A stretch of 15,934 nt of DNA, taken from contig CAJTRT010000046.1 in assembly GCA_910579105.1 (NCBI GenBank), positions 1-15,934 on the forward strand. Reading direction: 5' to 3'. The translations under genes and the position numbers were made by a program. The notes beneath the pieces were generated by a model, which was not told the origin of the DNA, ran no database searches, and worked only from the letters and a program-made list of their open reading frames with translations. The DNA comes from an uncultured Muribaculaceae bacterium. Its GTDB lineage: Bacteria > Bacteroidota > Bacteroidia > Bacteroidales > Muribaculaceae. Shown piece by piece: positions 1 through 8,715 of this stretch. The number at the start of each line of letters is the position of its first letter. Positions within the stretch are counted from its first letter, which is position 1.

Positions 1-64
1 CCGCAAGGACATCAACCGCTACCGCGCCATCATCGCCCAGAAGGAGCTCGGCATCCGCAAGTAA
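1..64 (+). CDS. 3' end of an unidentified gene
   Basis: A reading frame open from the window edge (frame starting at base 2) ends with TAA at 62-64. It encodes about 20 residues that are rich in Lys/Arg and finish in QKELGIRK. The codons are mostly C- or G-ending, like the highly expressed genes nearby. The basic, helical-looking end would suit a small nucleic-acid-binding or ribosomal protein, but too little is visible to name it. It lies 42 bases upstream of the L31 gene, with no terminator between them, so the two may be co-transcribed. Confidence 0.6.
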   Translation, partial: RKDINRYRAIIAQKELGIRK

Positions 65-106
65 GCCATCGTTTCAACCAGTTTCTCACACTCAAACGAA
101 TCCACA

Positions 107-361
107 ATGAAGAAAGACATCCATCCCTCAAACTATCGCGAGGTGGTGTTCAAGGATATGTCGAACGAAGAGGTGTTCATCACCCGCTCGACCGTTGCCG
201 CCAAGGAAACCATCGAAATCGACGGCGTTACATATCCCCTGGTGAAGCTCGAAATCACCAGCTCGTCACACCCCTTCTTCACCGGCAAGCAGAAGCTCGT
301 CGACACCGCTGGCCGCGTCGACAAGTTCCGCAACCGCTACGGCGACCGCAAGAAGAAATAA
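107..361 (+). CDS. rpmE2: 50S ribosomal protein L31 type B
   Basis: This 84-residue basic protein begins MKKDIHPSNYREVVFKDMS and contains the characteristic SSSHPFFTGKQKLVDTAGRVDKF segment near residues 52-74, ending in a basic RNRYGDRKKK tail. These are hallmarks of ribosomal protein L31, a component of the large subunit at the intersubunit bridge. It lacks the CxxC zinc-binding cysteines of the zinc-type L31 and has the longer type B length, so it is the zinc-independent (C-minus) paralogue. The ATG start follows a 42-base gap after the preceding gene. A strong intrinsic terminator follows 20 bases after the stop, making it the last gene of its transcript. In some bacteria type B L31 is induced by zinc shortage; no Zur-like site is visible here and none of the upstream control region is in view. 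Confidence 0.96.
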   Translation: MKKDIHPSNYREVVFKDMSNEEVFITRSTVAAKETIEIDGVTYPLVKLEITSSSHPFFTGKQKLVDTAGRVDKFRNRYGDRKKK

Positions 362-380
362 TCCGTCCCCCACGATATCC

Positions 381-417
381 GAGGAGCCGCGCCGCCAAGG
401 CGCGGCTCCTCTGCTTT
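381..417 (+). terminator. intrinsic terminator after rpmE2
   Basis: A perfect 13-bp inverted repeat (381-393 pairs with 399-411) has a 5-base loop, GCCAA, and is followed by TGCTTT. The stem is almost entirely G/C. It separates the rpmE2 transcript from the transporter gene that starts 25 bases further on. Confidence 0.88.
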
Positions 418-441
418 AAAACCGCCCTAAACGCCTCACAT

Positions 442-1317
442 ATGTGGATTATGCTCGCTGTCGCCTCGGCCCTCGGCCTCGGCTTTTATGACGTGATGAA
501 GAAAATCTCGCTGAGAGACAACAACGTGCTCGCCGTGCTGTTCCTGAACACGGTCTTCGGAACGCTGCTCCTCTCACCGGTGCTCGCCGCCGACATAGCC
601 GCAGGCAGATTCGGCCCCGGTGCCGGACTTCCGGGACATATGCTGATAGTCCTGAAAGCCGCCATAGTGCTAAGTTCCTGGATCTTGGGCTACTTCGCCA
701 TCAAGCATCTGCCGCTGACCATCCAGGGACCCATCAACGCCTCGCGGCCGGTGATGGTACTTGTAGGAGCTATGCTTATCTTCGGCGAGCGGCTCAACCT
801 GACGCAATGGGCCGGGATACTCATAGGATTCGCGTCGCTGTTCATGATCAGCCGGATAGGAGCGAGGGAAGGTTTCTCGCCGCGCCACAGCCGGTGGATC
901 TGGCTGTCGGTCGGAGCCACGCTGCTGGGAGCCGTCAGCGCGCTTTACGACAAGTTCCTGATGTCGCGCTTCCAGCCGCTTGAAGTGCAGGCCTGGTATT
1001 CGCTTTACCAGATGGTGCTGATGGGGGCCGTAGTTGCCGCCATGAAGCGCGCCGGCCACGGAGGGGGCCGCTTCGCGTGGCGCTGGGCCATCGTCGGCAT
1101 CTCGCTGTTCCTCACCGCCGCCGACCTCGCCTACTTCTACGCCCTCTCGGTTCCGGGCGCCATGATATCGATTGTGTCGATGATACGCCGCGGAAGCGTC
1201 ATCGTGCCGTTTTTCTACGGGGTGTTCGTCCTGGGTGAACGCAACGTGCGGGCCAAGCTGGTCGACCTGTGCTTCCTCCTGGCCAGCCTCGCGCTGCTCG
1301 TGCTCGGTTCCGGCTGA
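442..1317 (+). CDS. EamA/DMT-superfamily membrane transporter
   Basis: The protein has 291 residues and is strongly hydrophobic, with about ten predicted membrane helices arranged as two halves of five. This is the layout of the drug/metabolite transporter superfamily with two EamA domains. Family-like features include a glycine-rich first helix (ALGLGFYDVMKKIS), the GPINASRPVMVLVGAMLIFGE stretch near residues 95-115 (the end of the first repeat, with its usual conserved Glu) and the equivalent FFYGVFVLGERN near residues 258-269 in the second repeat. Such proteins sit in the inner membrane and export or import small metabolites; the substrate cannot be read from sequence. No promoter box is evident in the 30 bases between the terminator and the ATG, so it may depend on read-through or on an unrecognised start site. 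It is followed by a 227-base non-coding stretch. Confidence 0.85.
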   Translation: MWIMLAVASALGLGFYDVMKKISLRDNNVLAVLFLNTVFGTLLLSPVLAADIAAGRFGPGAGLPGHMLIVLKAAIVLSSWILGYFAIKHLPLTIQGPINASRPVMVLVGAMLIFGERLNLTQWAGILIGFASLFMISRIGAREGFSPRHSRWIWLSVGATLLGAVSALYDKFLMSRFQPLEVQAWYSLYQMVLMGAVVAAMKRAGHGGGRFAWRWAIVGISLFLTAADLAYFYALSVPGAMISIVSMIRRGSVIVPFFYGVFVLGERNVRAKLVDLCFLLASLALLVLGSG

Positions 1318-1407
1318 CGGCGCGGACAGCCCCGCGCGGCCCGTCGGAGGCGCTAATCCGCACTGATTCCGAATAGCGGGACGATTAGCGAAATATTTCC
1401 TTAATGG

Positions 1408-1439
1408 TTGTGAAAGTTTGGCAGAATTGATTAATTTTG
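1408..1439 (+). promoter_or_regulatory. Bacteroidetes-type promoter for frdCAB
   Basis: TAATTTTG at 1432-1439 matches the Bacteroidetes -7 consensus TAnnTTTG, and TTG at 1408-1410 lies 21 bases upstream, as expected for the -33 element. Transcription would begin near 1443-1446, giving a leader of about 100 bases before frdC. The rest of the 1318-1544 gap is AT-richer than its surroundings and holds the hairpin noted separately. Confidence 0.7.
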
Positions 1440-1455
1440 TCGAATTAAGCTACCT

Positions 1456-1478
1456 GCGCCCGGGTCGGGACCCGGCGC
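1456..1478 (+). promoter_or_regulatory. GC-rich hairpin in the frdC leader
   Basis: GCGC (1456-1459) plus CGGGT (1461-1465) pair with ACCCG (1470-1474) plus GCGC (1475-1478). There is one bulged C and a 4-base loop, CGGG. The hairpin lies near the 5' end of the predicted transcript, about 66 bases before the frdC ATG. It is not followed by a T-run, so it does not look like a terminator. A stabilising 5' stem or a regulatory structure is possible; that is inference. Confidence 0.4.
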
Positions 1479-1544
1479 GGTGGCTTTGACGCGGCATACA
1501 ACAACAAACCAATTTTATAAAATCTCAAAATCTATCCAACTCTT

Positions 1545-2528
1545 ATGTGGTTAACATCCTCATCCGTAGGTCGGAAGCTCATCATGTCGGTGACTGGTGC
1601 CTTTCTCGTCCTATTCCTGACGTTCCATGCGTTGATGAACGGTGTGGCGCTCTTCTGGCCCACAGCCTACAACGTGGTGTGTGAGTTCCTGGGTGCCAAC
1701 TGGTATGCACTGATCGGCTCGGCCGTGCTGGCCGCGGGCTTCATCCTGCACATCGTCTACGCCCTCTGGCTCACGATCCAGAACCGCCGCGCCCGCGGCC
1801 ACGAGCGTTACGCGGTGACTTCGCGCCCTCCCCAGGTAGAGTGGTCGTCGAAGAACATGCTCGTGCTCGGCATCGTGGTCCTGGCGTTCCTCGGGCTGCA
1901 CCTCGTGCAGTTCTGGGCCAAGATGCAGCTCGCTGAAATCTGCCCCGCCGCCGGCGGAGCCACGGTCTGCATAAACGGCGTTGAGACAGTCGCCAATCCC
2001 GCTGCCGGCACCCTCTTCCTGCAAATCGCTTTCTCCTGCTGGCTCACCCTCGCCTGCTACGTCATCGGCCTGGTAGCCCTCTGGTTCCACCTCACCCACG
2101 GATTCTGGTCGATGTTCCAGACCTGCGGTTGGAACGGCAAGACATGGCTCCCCCGTCTCAAAGCCATCGGTAACTGGTGGGTGACCATCGTGGTAGGCCT
2201 CTTCCTGGCCCAGGCAATCGTGTTCACCGTGCAGGCCAACCGCGGCTATTACACCTCCAACGAGTGCCTCCTCGAGCAATACGCCGAGATGGACGCCGCC
2301 CACGGCGCCGCGGCCCTCCCCTGCGCCACCGAGGCAGCTTGCGAAAAAGCGGCTTGCGCGAACGCCGCCAACTGCCCCAACGCCGCCGCATGCGGCCAGA
2401 CCGGCAACTGCGGCAATCCCGCATGCTCCAAGGACAACTGCGACGCAGCCACTTGCGACCCGCAGGCCGGATGCTGCTCGGCCTCGGTCGTAGCGGTTGA
2501 AGAGTCTGTAACCGAAACCTCTAACTAA
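1545..2528 (+). CDS. frdC: fumarate reductase/succinate dehydrogenase cytochrome b subunit with Cys-rich tail
   Basis: This is the membrane anchor (SdhC/FrdC) of the quinol:fumarate reductase or succinate dehydrogenase complex. It carries two haems b and exchanges electrons with menaquinone. Five membrane helices can be traced between residues 12 and 230. Candidate haem-ligand histidines lie inside helices at H28 (TFHALMNG), H69 (ILHIVYAL), H119 (GLHLVQFW) and H182 or H185 (WFHLTHGFWSMFQT), the four-ligand pattern of the Wolinella/Bacillus type. The body ends near residue 240, the usual size for the family. About 85 further residues follow, in which 11 cysteines fall between 260 and 311 at 4-5-residue spacings, ending in CC and then a short acidic, Ser/Thr-rich tail. 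By analogy with Wolinella FrdC the C-terminus should be periplasmic. frdA starts 15 bases downstream. Confidence 0.93.
   Translation: MWLTSSSVGRKLIMSVTGAFLVLFLTFHALMNGVALFWPTAYNVVCEFLGANWYALIGSAVLAAGFILHIVYALWLTIQNRRARGHERYAVTSRPPQVEWSSKNMLVLGIVVLAFLGLHLVQFWAKMQLAEICPAAGGATVCINGVETVANPAAGTLFLQIAFSCWLTLACYVIGLVALWFHLTHGFWSMFQTCGWNGKTWLPRLKAIGNWWVTIVVGLFLAQAIVFTVQANRGYYTSNECLLEQYAEMDAAHGAAALPCATEAACEKAACANAANCPNAAACGQTGNCGNPACSKDNCDAATCDPQAGCCSASVVAVEESVTETSN
2322..2477 (+). repeat. cysteine-rich repetitive tail of FrdC
   Basis: Residues 260-311 of FrdC contain cysteines at 260, 266, 271, 277, 283, 289, 294, 299, 304, 310 and 311, so that almost every fifth or sixth residue is Cys. The spacers are small and polar or alanine-rich (EKAA, ANAAN, PNAAA, GQTGN, GNPA, SKDN, DAAT). 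There is no CxxCH, so it is not a c-type haem site. The regular period suggests expansion of a 15-18-base unit. The frame stays open and uses the same C-rich codons as the rest of the gene, so it is probably genuine coding sequence. Metal binding or disulfide cross-linking are possible roles, both unproven. Confidence 0.8.
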
Positions 2529-2543
2529 ATCCACCAATCAGAA

Positions 2544-4571
<2,028 letters not shown>

Positions 4572-4599
4572 AATCCCACTCTAACGCATCATACTAATT

Positions 4600-5355
4600 A
4601 TGGAAACAACAATTAATGTCAATCTGAAGGTTTGGCGTCAGCGTGGGCCCAAGGAGCCCGGGCAGTTCGTCAAGTACCGCGTCGAGAACGTCTCGACCGG
4701 CAGCTCGTTCCTCGAAATGCTCGACATGCTCAACCAGCAGCTCGTCGACAAGGGCGAGGAGCCGGTGGTCTTCGACAACGACTGCCGCGAGGGCATCTGC
4801 GGCATGTGCTCCCTCTACATCAACGGCCATCCCCACGGTCCCGTGCAGGGAATCACCACCTGCCAGCTCCACATGCGCAAGTTCAACAACGAGGACGAGA
4901 TCACCATCGAGCCGTGGCGCTCCGCCGCGTTCCCCGTGATCCGCGACCTGATGGTCAACCGCAACGCCTTCGACCAGATCCAGCAGGCCGGCGGCTACGT
5001 CAGCTTCAACTGCGGCGGCGCCCAGGACGCCAATGCTCTCCCCATCTCCAAGGAGGTGGCCGACGAGGCCATGGATTCCGCGACCTGCATCGGCTGCGGC
5101 GCATGCGTGGCAGCCTGCAAGAACGGCTCCGCTATGCTCTTCGTGTCGGCCAAGGTCAGCCAGTTCGCCCTCCTTCCCCAGGGCCAGGTAGAGCGCGCCC
5201 GCCGCGCCCGCGCCATGGTCAGCAAGATGGACGAGCTGGGCTTCGGCAACTGCACCAACACCGGCGCCTGCGAGGCCGAGTGCCCCAAAAACATCTCCAT
5301 CAGCAACATCGCCCGCCTCAACCGCGAGTTCATCAAAGCCAAGTGCGCCGACTGA
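4600..5355 (+). CDS. frdB: fumarate reductase/succinate dehydrogenase iron-sulfur subunit
   Basis: The 251-residue subunit carries electrons between the cytochrome b and the flavoprotein through three clusters. The N-terminal ferredoxin-like domain has CREGICGMC (C62, C67, C70) and a later C88 for the [2Fe-2S] cluster. The C-terminal domain has CIGCGACVAAC (C153, C156, C159, C163), which supplies the [4Fe-4S] ligands and one other, and CTNTGACEAECPKNI (C208, C214, C218), which completes the [3Fe-4S] and [4Fe-4S] sites. Length and order match the family. The ATG at 4600 follows frdA by 28 bases, and the terminator-like repeat downstream marks it as the last gene of the operon. Codon use is strongly biased to C-ending codons, consistent with high expression. 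Confidence 0.97.
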   Translation: METTINVNLKVWRQRGPKEPGQFVKYRVENVSTGSSFLEMLDMLNQQLVDKGEEPVVFDNDCREGICGMCSLYINGHPHGPVQGITTCQLHMRKFNNEDEITIEPWRSAAFPVIRDLMVNRNAFDQIQQAGGYVSFNCGGAQDANALPISKEVADEAMDSATCIGCGACVAACKNGSAMLFVSAKVSQFALLPQGQVERARRARAMVSKMDELGFGNCTNTGACEAECPKNISISNIARLNREFIKAKCAD

Positions 5356-5431
5356 TACCCGGCCGTCGCGCTTTTGCTCTCGCACCATCAGGCAAGCAAT
5401 CCGACACGAACAATTAAACGCAACCACCCTG

Positions 5432-5468
5432 ACCAAGGCCGCTCCGCCCACCGCGAAGCGGCCTTGGT
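5432..5468 (+). terminator. terminator-like inverted repeat after frdB
   Basis: A perfect 12-bp inverted repeat (5432-5443 with 5457-5468) encloses a 13-base C-rich loop. It lies 76 bases after the frdB stop and before the next promoter. The downstream T-run is poor (TCATTCCCGTTCC), so termination may be inefficient or assisted. No gene is visible between 5356 and 5591. Confidence 0.6.
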
Positions 5469-5543
5469 TCATTCCCGTTCCTGCCCCCTATCCTAAAACA
5501 TCGCCTTGTTTTCCGGACGGTTCTGCGAAAATCAGGGGAATTG

Positions 5544-5574
5544 TTGCGGGGGGAGGGAAATTTCGTTAATTTTG
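5544..5574 (+). promoter_or_regulatory. Bacteroidetes-type promoter for the polyprenyl synthase gene
   Basis: TAATTTTG at 5567-5574 matches the -7 consensus TAnnTTTG. TTG at 5544-5546 (doubled by TTG at 5541-5543) lies 20 bases upstream as a -33 element. The predicted start of transcription is only about 10-15 bases before the ATG at 5592, so the mRNA would have a very short leader. Confidence 0.7.
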
Positions 5575-5591
5575 CAGCCGAATTACCGTAA

Positions 5592-6575
5592 ATGGGCAAC
5601 TTTAAATCCATACAGCAATCCCTCGCCACCGAACTGACGGGGCTTAACGGCCTTATAAGAAAGACCCTCGACTCCCCCAACGAGTTGATGAACAAGGTCA
5701 TTGCCTCTTATCTCGAAAAGGAGGGGAAGCAGGTGCGCCCGATACTGGTGATGCTGTGCGCCAGGTTGTTAGGCGATGTGACGGACAAAACGCTCAAAGG
5801 CGCCGCGGCGGTGGAACTGCTCCACAACGCGTCGCTCATCCATGACGACGTTGTGGACGACACCGAGAAACGCCGCGGAGCCCCCACAATCAACGCCATC
5901 TGGGACAACCACCTGGCGGTCCTGATAGGCGATTTCTTCCTCTCCAACGCCCTGCTCCTGGCAGCCGCCACCGACGACATACGCATCGTCAACTCCATAT
6001 CGGAGCTTGGGCGCCTGCTGTCGATCGGCGAACTCGACGAAATCTACACCGCCCGCTTCAACAACCTCGACGAGGAAGCCTACTTCCAGATTATCTTCCG
6101 CAAGACCGCATCGCTCTTCGTTGCGTGCGCCGAAGTGGGGGTTTTCTCGGCGGGCATCGGCAAGGACGACCCGCGGGCGGCCGCGCTGGTCGAATACAGC
6201 CGGCTGCTCGGCCTCTGCTTCCAGATAAAGGACGATATTTTCGACTATTACGCGGACACCGAAATCGGGAAACCGACCGGCAACGACCTGCGTGAGGGAA
6301 AGATAACGCTGCCGCTGCTCCACGTTCTCCGCGACCAGTCGCTGCCGGGCTGCGACGAGATGCGGGCGCTGGCCCGCGAAGAAGCCCTCGGTACCGGCGA
6401 AATCTCCCGCCTTATAACCTACGCCATAGACAACGGCGGCATAGAGTACGCCTACGACACTATGTCGCGGCTACGCGACCAGGCAGCCAAACTCATAACC
6501 GGCAGTTTCGCTCCCTCACCCACGCGCGACGCCCTGATATCGCTCTTCGACTTCATCATAGAACGCCGCCACTGA
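5592..6575 (+). CDS. long-chain polyprenyl diphosphate synthase
   Basis: This 327-residue all-alpha trans-isoprenyl diphosphate synthase condenses isopentenyl diphosphate units onto an allylic primer. The family motifs are present in order: GKQVRP (45-50); the first Asp-rich motif DDVVDD (85-90), preceded by LLHNASLIH; RRGAPTIN; GD at the start of the fourth helix; and the second Asp-rich motif QIKDDIFDY (211-219), followed by KPTGNDLREGKITLPLL. Small residues (A80, S81) four and five positions before the first Asp motif leave the product cavity open, which is typical of enzymes making chains of C30 and longer. The likely product is the menaquinone side chain (IspB-like), which would supply the quinone used by the fumarate reductase encoded just upstream; that link is inference. 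Its gene has its own promoter and runs into the serine dehydratase gene with a 31-base gap. Confidence 0.92.
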   Translation: MGNFKSIQQSLATELTGLNGLIRKTLDSPNELMNKVIASYLEKEGKQVRPILVMLCARLLGDVTDKTLKGAAAVELLHNASLIHDDVVDDTEKRRGAPTINAIWDNHLAVLIGDFFLSNALLLAAATDDIRIVNSISELGRLLSIGELDEIYTARFNNLDEEAYFQIIFRKTASLFVACAEVGVFSAGIGKDDPRAAALVEYSRLLGLCFQIKDDIFDYYADTEIGKPTGNDLREGKITLPLLHVLRDQSLPGCDEMRALAREEALGTGEISRLITYAIDNGGIEYAYDTMSRLRDQAAKLITGSFAPSPTRDALISLFDFIIERRH

Positions 6576-6606
6576 AACACGCGCGGATTCGCCGCGAACA
6601 GACATT

Positions 6607-7806
6607 ATGGAATCACTACGCCAACTTTTCAAGATCGGCCACGGCCCGTCGAGTTCCCACACCATGGGGCCGCGCAAGGCCGCCCAGATATACCTTTCGG
6701 AACTGCCTAAGGGCGCTGCCAGGGTCGTCGTGACCCTCTACGGCGCGCTGGCAGCGACCGGCAAGGGACACCTCACCGACAAGGCCGTGCTCGACGTGCT
6801 GTCACCGGTCATTCCGACCGAAATAGCCTGGCAGCCCGACACCGTGCTCCCGTTCCACACCAACGGCCTGCGTTTCGAGGCTTTCGGCAAGGACGGCTCA
6901 CCGCTCGGCGCTGAGACATTCTACTCCGTCGGCGGCGGCGATATAGTGCGCGAGGGCGAAAGCCGCCAGGCCGCCGTCAGCATCTATCCGATGACCAAAA
7001 TCAAGGAAATTCTCGCGTGGTGCGAGAGTACCGGGCTGAGCTACTGGGAATACGTAGAGCAGACCGAGGGTCCGGAAATCTGGAACTACCTCGCGGAAGT
7101 CTGGCAGGTGATGAAGGAAGCCGTCGAGCGCGGCATCGAGGCAGAGGGAATCCTTCCGGGCGGCCTTGGTGTGCGCCGCAAGGCGGTCAGCTACCACGTG
7201 CACGCCGCCGGTTACAACTCGTCGTTGAAAAGCCGCGGACTGGTCTACGCCTACGCCCTGGCCGTCAGCGAGGAAAACGCCGCCGGAGGCCGTATTGTCA
7301 CAGCCCCCACCTGCGGCTCGTGCGGGATAGTCCCCGCCGTGCTCTACCACCTGCACACATCCAAAGGCTTCTCCGAGAAACGCATCCTGCGCGCCTTGGC
7401 CACCGCCGGGCTTTTCGGCAACGTGGTTAAGCACAACGCCTCGGTGTCGGGCGCCGAAGTCGGATGCCAGGGGGAGGTCGGCGTGGCGTGCGCCATGGCC
7501 GCCGCCGCGGCCTCACAGCTCTTCGGAGGTACCCCGGCGCAGATCGAGTATTCCGCGGAGATGGGTCTCGAACACCACCTGGGCCTCACCTGCGACCCCG
7601 TGTGCGGCCTGGTGCAGATTCCATGCATCGAGCGCAACGCCTATGCCGCGGCCCGCGCCCTCGACGCCAACCTCTACGCCGCCTTCTCCGACGGACGCCA
7701 CCGCGTCGACTTCGACCGCATCGTCGAGGTCATGAAGCAGACCGGCCACGACCTCCCCTCCCTCTACAAGGAAACCGCCAAGGGAGGCCTCGCCGCCATC
7801 AAGTAG
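6607..7806 (+). CDS. sdaA: L-serine dehydratase, iron-sulfur dependent, single chain
   Basis: This 399-residue enzyme deaminates L-serine to pyruvate and ammonia using an oxygen-sensitive [4Fe-4S] cluster. The N-terminal beta domain begins with the diagnostic FKIGHGPSSSHTMGPRKAA (residues 8-26), and the alpha domain carries TAPTCGSCGIVPA (232-244), NASVSGAEVGCQGEVGVAC (277-295) and LTCDPVCGLVQIPCIERN (327-344). Cysteines 287, 329 and 340 have exactly the spacing (42, then 11) of the three cluster ligands I recall for the Legionella enzyme. That enzyme also has a C-terminal cysteine that reaches the cluster; this protein ends ETAKGGLAAIK with no such cysteine. The ATG follows the polyprenyl synthase stop by 31 bases with no terminator, so the two are probably co-transcribed. 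Confidence 0.96.
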   Translation: MESLRQLFKIGHGPSSSHTMGPRKAAQIYLSELPKGAARVVVTLYGALAATGKGHLTDKAVLDVLSPVIPTEIAWQPDTVLPFHTNGLRFEAFGKDGSPLGAETFYSVGGGDIVREGESRQAAVSIYPMTKIKEILAWCESTGLSYWEYVEQTEGPEIWNYLAEVWQVMKEAVERGIEAEGILPGGLGVRRKAVSYHVHAAGYNSSLKSRGLVYAYALAVSEENAAGGRIVTAPTCGSCGIVPAVLYHLHTSKGFSEKRILRALATAGLFGNVVKHNASVSGAEVGCQGEVGVACAMAAAAASQLFGGTPAQIEYSAEMGLEHHLGLTCDPVCGLVQIPCIERNAYAAARALDANLYAAFSDGRHRVDFDRIVEVMKQTGHDLPSLYKETAKGGLAAIK

Positions 7807-7829
7807 AAAGGAACCCCACCATCCATTAA

Positions 7830-7852
7830 CCCATTTTAACAAATGGGGGGGG
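7830..7852 (+). other. short hairpin and G8 run after sdaA
   Basis: CCCATTT (7830-7836) and AAATGGG (7841-7847) form a 7-bp stem with a TAAC loop, and the right arm runs into eight consecutive G residues (7845-7852). No T-run follows, so it is at best a weak terminator for sdaA. The G run ends 19 bases before the -7 box of the next gene, where a -33 element would be expected. Confidence 0.45.
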
Positions 7853-7867
7853 TAAAATGCAAATTAT

Positions 7868-7893
7868 TGTGTAATTTTGCGATGAATTACACA
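7868..7893 (+). promoter_or_regulatory. -7 box with overlapping 9-bp dyad
   Basis: TAATTTTG at 7872-7879 matches the -7 consensus. No TTG or TTTG lies at the expected -33 distance, which is instead occupied by a G8 run. A perfect dyad TGTGTAATT (7868-7876) and AATTACACA (7885-7893), with an 8-base spacer, covers the -7 box and the expected transcription start. It could be an operator or, if transcribed, only partly a hairpin. It lies 5 bases before the ATG of the first gene in the LysM cluster. Confidence 0.55.
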
Positions 7894-7898
7894 GTACA

Positions 7899-8705
7899 AT
7901 GCACAATTCCACAGTATCAGAAACATCGCGGGGACAGCTATCGCACAACATCATAAGCCGTCTGACGGCTATAATGGTGGCAATACTTATGTTGTTCCCC
8001 TCATATGCGGCAAACCCGTATACCTCCGGCAGTTCCACACGCAAACAGGAACAGATTATATTGCGCGACGGCTCGATTATAGATGCCAAGGTGCAGCAGA
8101 TCACGCAGTCGTCCGTCAAATTCAAGAACGAGACGACCGGGGTGAAACTCGACGAGCTCCCGCTGGCAGATGTGTATATGATCAAATCCGGGAAGCGCGG
8201 CAATCTTTTCTTCACCCAAGGTGGAAAGAGAAAGACCGGCGACGACATCAAGTTCGACCCAAAGGCGACCACAATCTACACCACCGACTATCGCGAAATA
8301 CAAGCCTATACCCTTGATTTCGACGAGGACAAACTCGTATACACGACCTCGAAAGCCGACCGCAAGAACCCACAGCCTCTCCGCAAGGTCATTCCCCAAA
8401 GCATCGTGTTCATGGTCGTCTACTCCGACGGCACATCTGACATCTTCAACGACCTGAGCAAGCCCGCGCATTACGAACCTCAAGCCAAAGCGGAAAGCAC
8501 GCCAGAGGGAACCCCGGCCGACAACGACCTCAAGGTGGTATTCCACAACGCCAAGCAAGGCGACACCATAGCCTCGCTTGCCGAACGCTACGACGTGACC
8601 GCGGCCGAGATACGAGAATGGAACGAGCTTAGCACCAAGATAAAGGACACCACCCCGTTGAAGCCCGGGCAGCAACTGATGCTGTATGTTAAAAACGTCA
8701 ACTAA
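7899..8705 (+). CDS. exported protein with two beta-rich repeats and C-terminal LysM
   Basis: The protein has 268 residues. A hydrophobic stretch (AIMVAILMLFPSYAANP, 24-40) ends in a plausible signal-peptidase site after SYA; the region before it is long (about 22 residues), and M26 is a possible alternative start. Residues 53-107 (ILRDGSIIDAKVQQI... then DVYMIKSGKRGNLFF) and 129-185 (YREIQAYTLDFDEDKLVY... then SIVFMVVYSDGTSDIFND) look like two diverged copies of a beta-rich unit found in Bacteroidetes secreted proteins, in which a line on DG/IxAKVxxI is followed by an FMIxYxDGxxDxF ending. Residues 212-264 form a LysM domain (FHNAKQGDTIASLAERYDV, NELS, LKPGQQLMLYV), which binds N-acetylglucosamine chains in peptidoglycan. 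A proline/glutamate-rich linker joins the two parts. The next gene starts 10 bases after the stop. The specific function is unknown; anchoring of a periplasmic complex to the wall is inference. Confidence 0.8.
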   Translation: MHNSTVSETSRGQLSHNIISRLTAIMVAILMLFPSYAANPYTSGSSTRKQEQIILRDGSIIDAKVQQITQSSVKFKNETTGVKLDELPLADVYMIKSGKRGNLFFTQGGKRKTGDDIKFDPKATTIYTTDYREIQAYTLDFDEDKLVYTTSKADRKNPQPLRKVIPQSIVFMVVYSDGTSDIFNDLSKPAHYEPQAKAESTPEGTPADNDLKVVFHNAKQGDTIASLAERYDVTAAEIREWNELSTKIKDTTPLKPGQQLMLYVKNVN

Positions 8706-8715
8706 GCCAACTAAC

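Noticed and set aside
1..64. Identification of the 5' fragment as ribosomal protein L29
   Set aside because: The basic RKDINRY... ending loosely recalls L29, but L29 normally lies in the S10 operon and 20 residues are too few.
2322..2477. c-type haem sites in the FrdC tail
   Set aside because: No CxxCH occurs; the cysteines are spaced by 4-5 residues and no His lies in the segment.
1611..2537. Open frame of 308 codons on the minus strand opposite frdC
   Set aside because: Shadow of frdC; composition dominated by Gly, Val and Ala without motifs.
6582..6596. Terminator between the polyprenyl synthase gene and sdaA
   Set aside because: Only a 5-bp stem (CGCGG/CCGCG) with no T-run; read-through into sdaA is more likely.
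8686..8715. Upstream ATG for the coiled-coil lipoprotein
   Set aside because: It overlaps the previous gene and would place ten extra residues before a standard lipoprotein signal.
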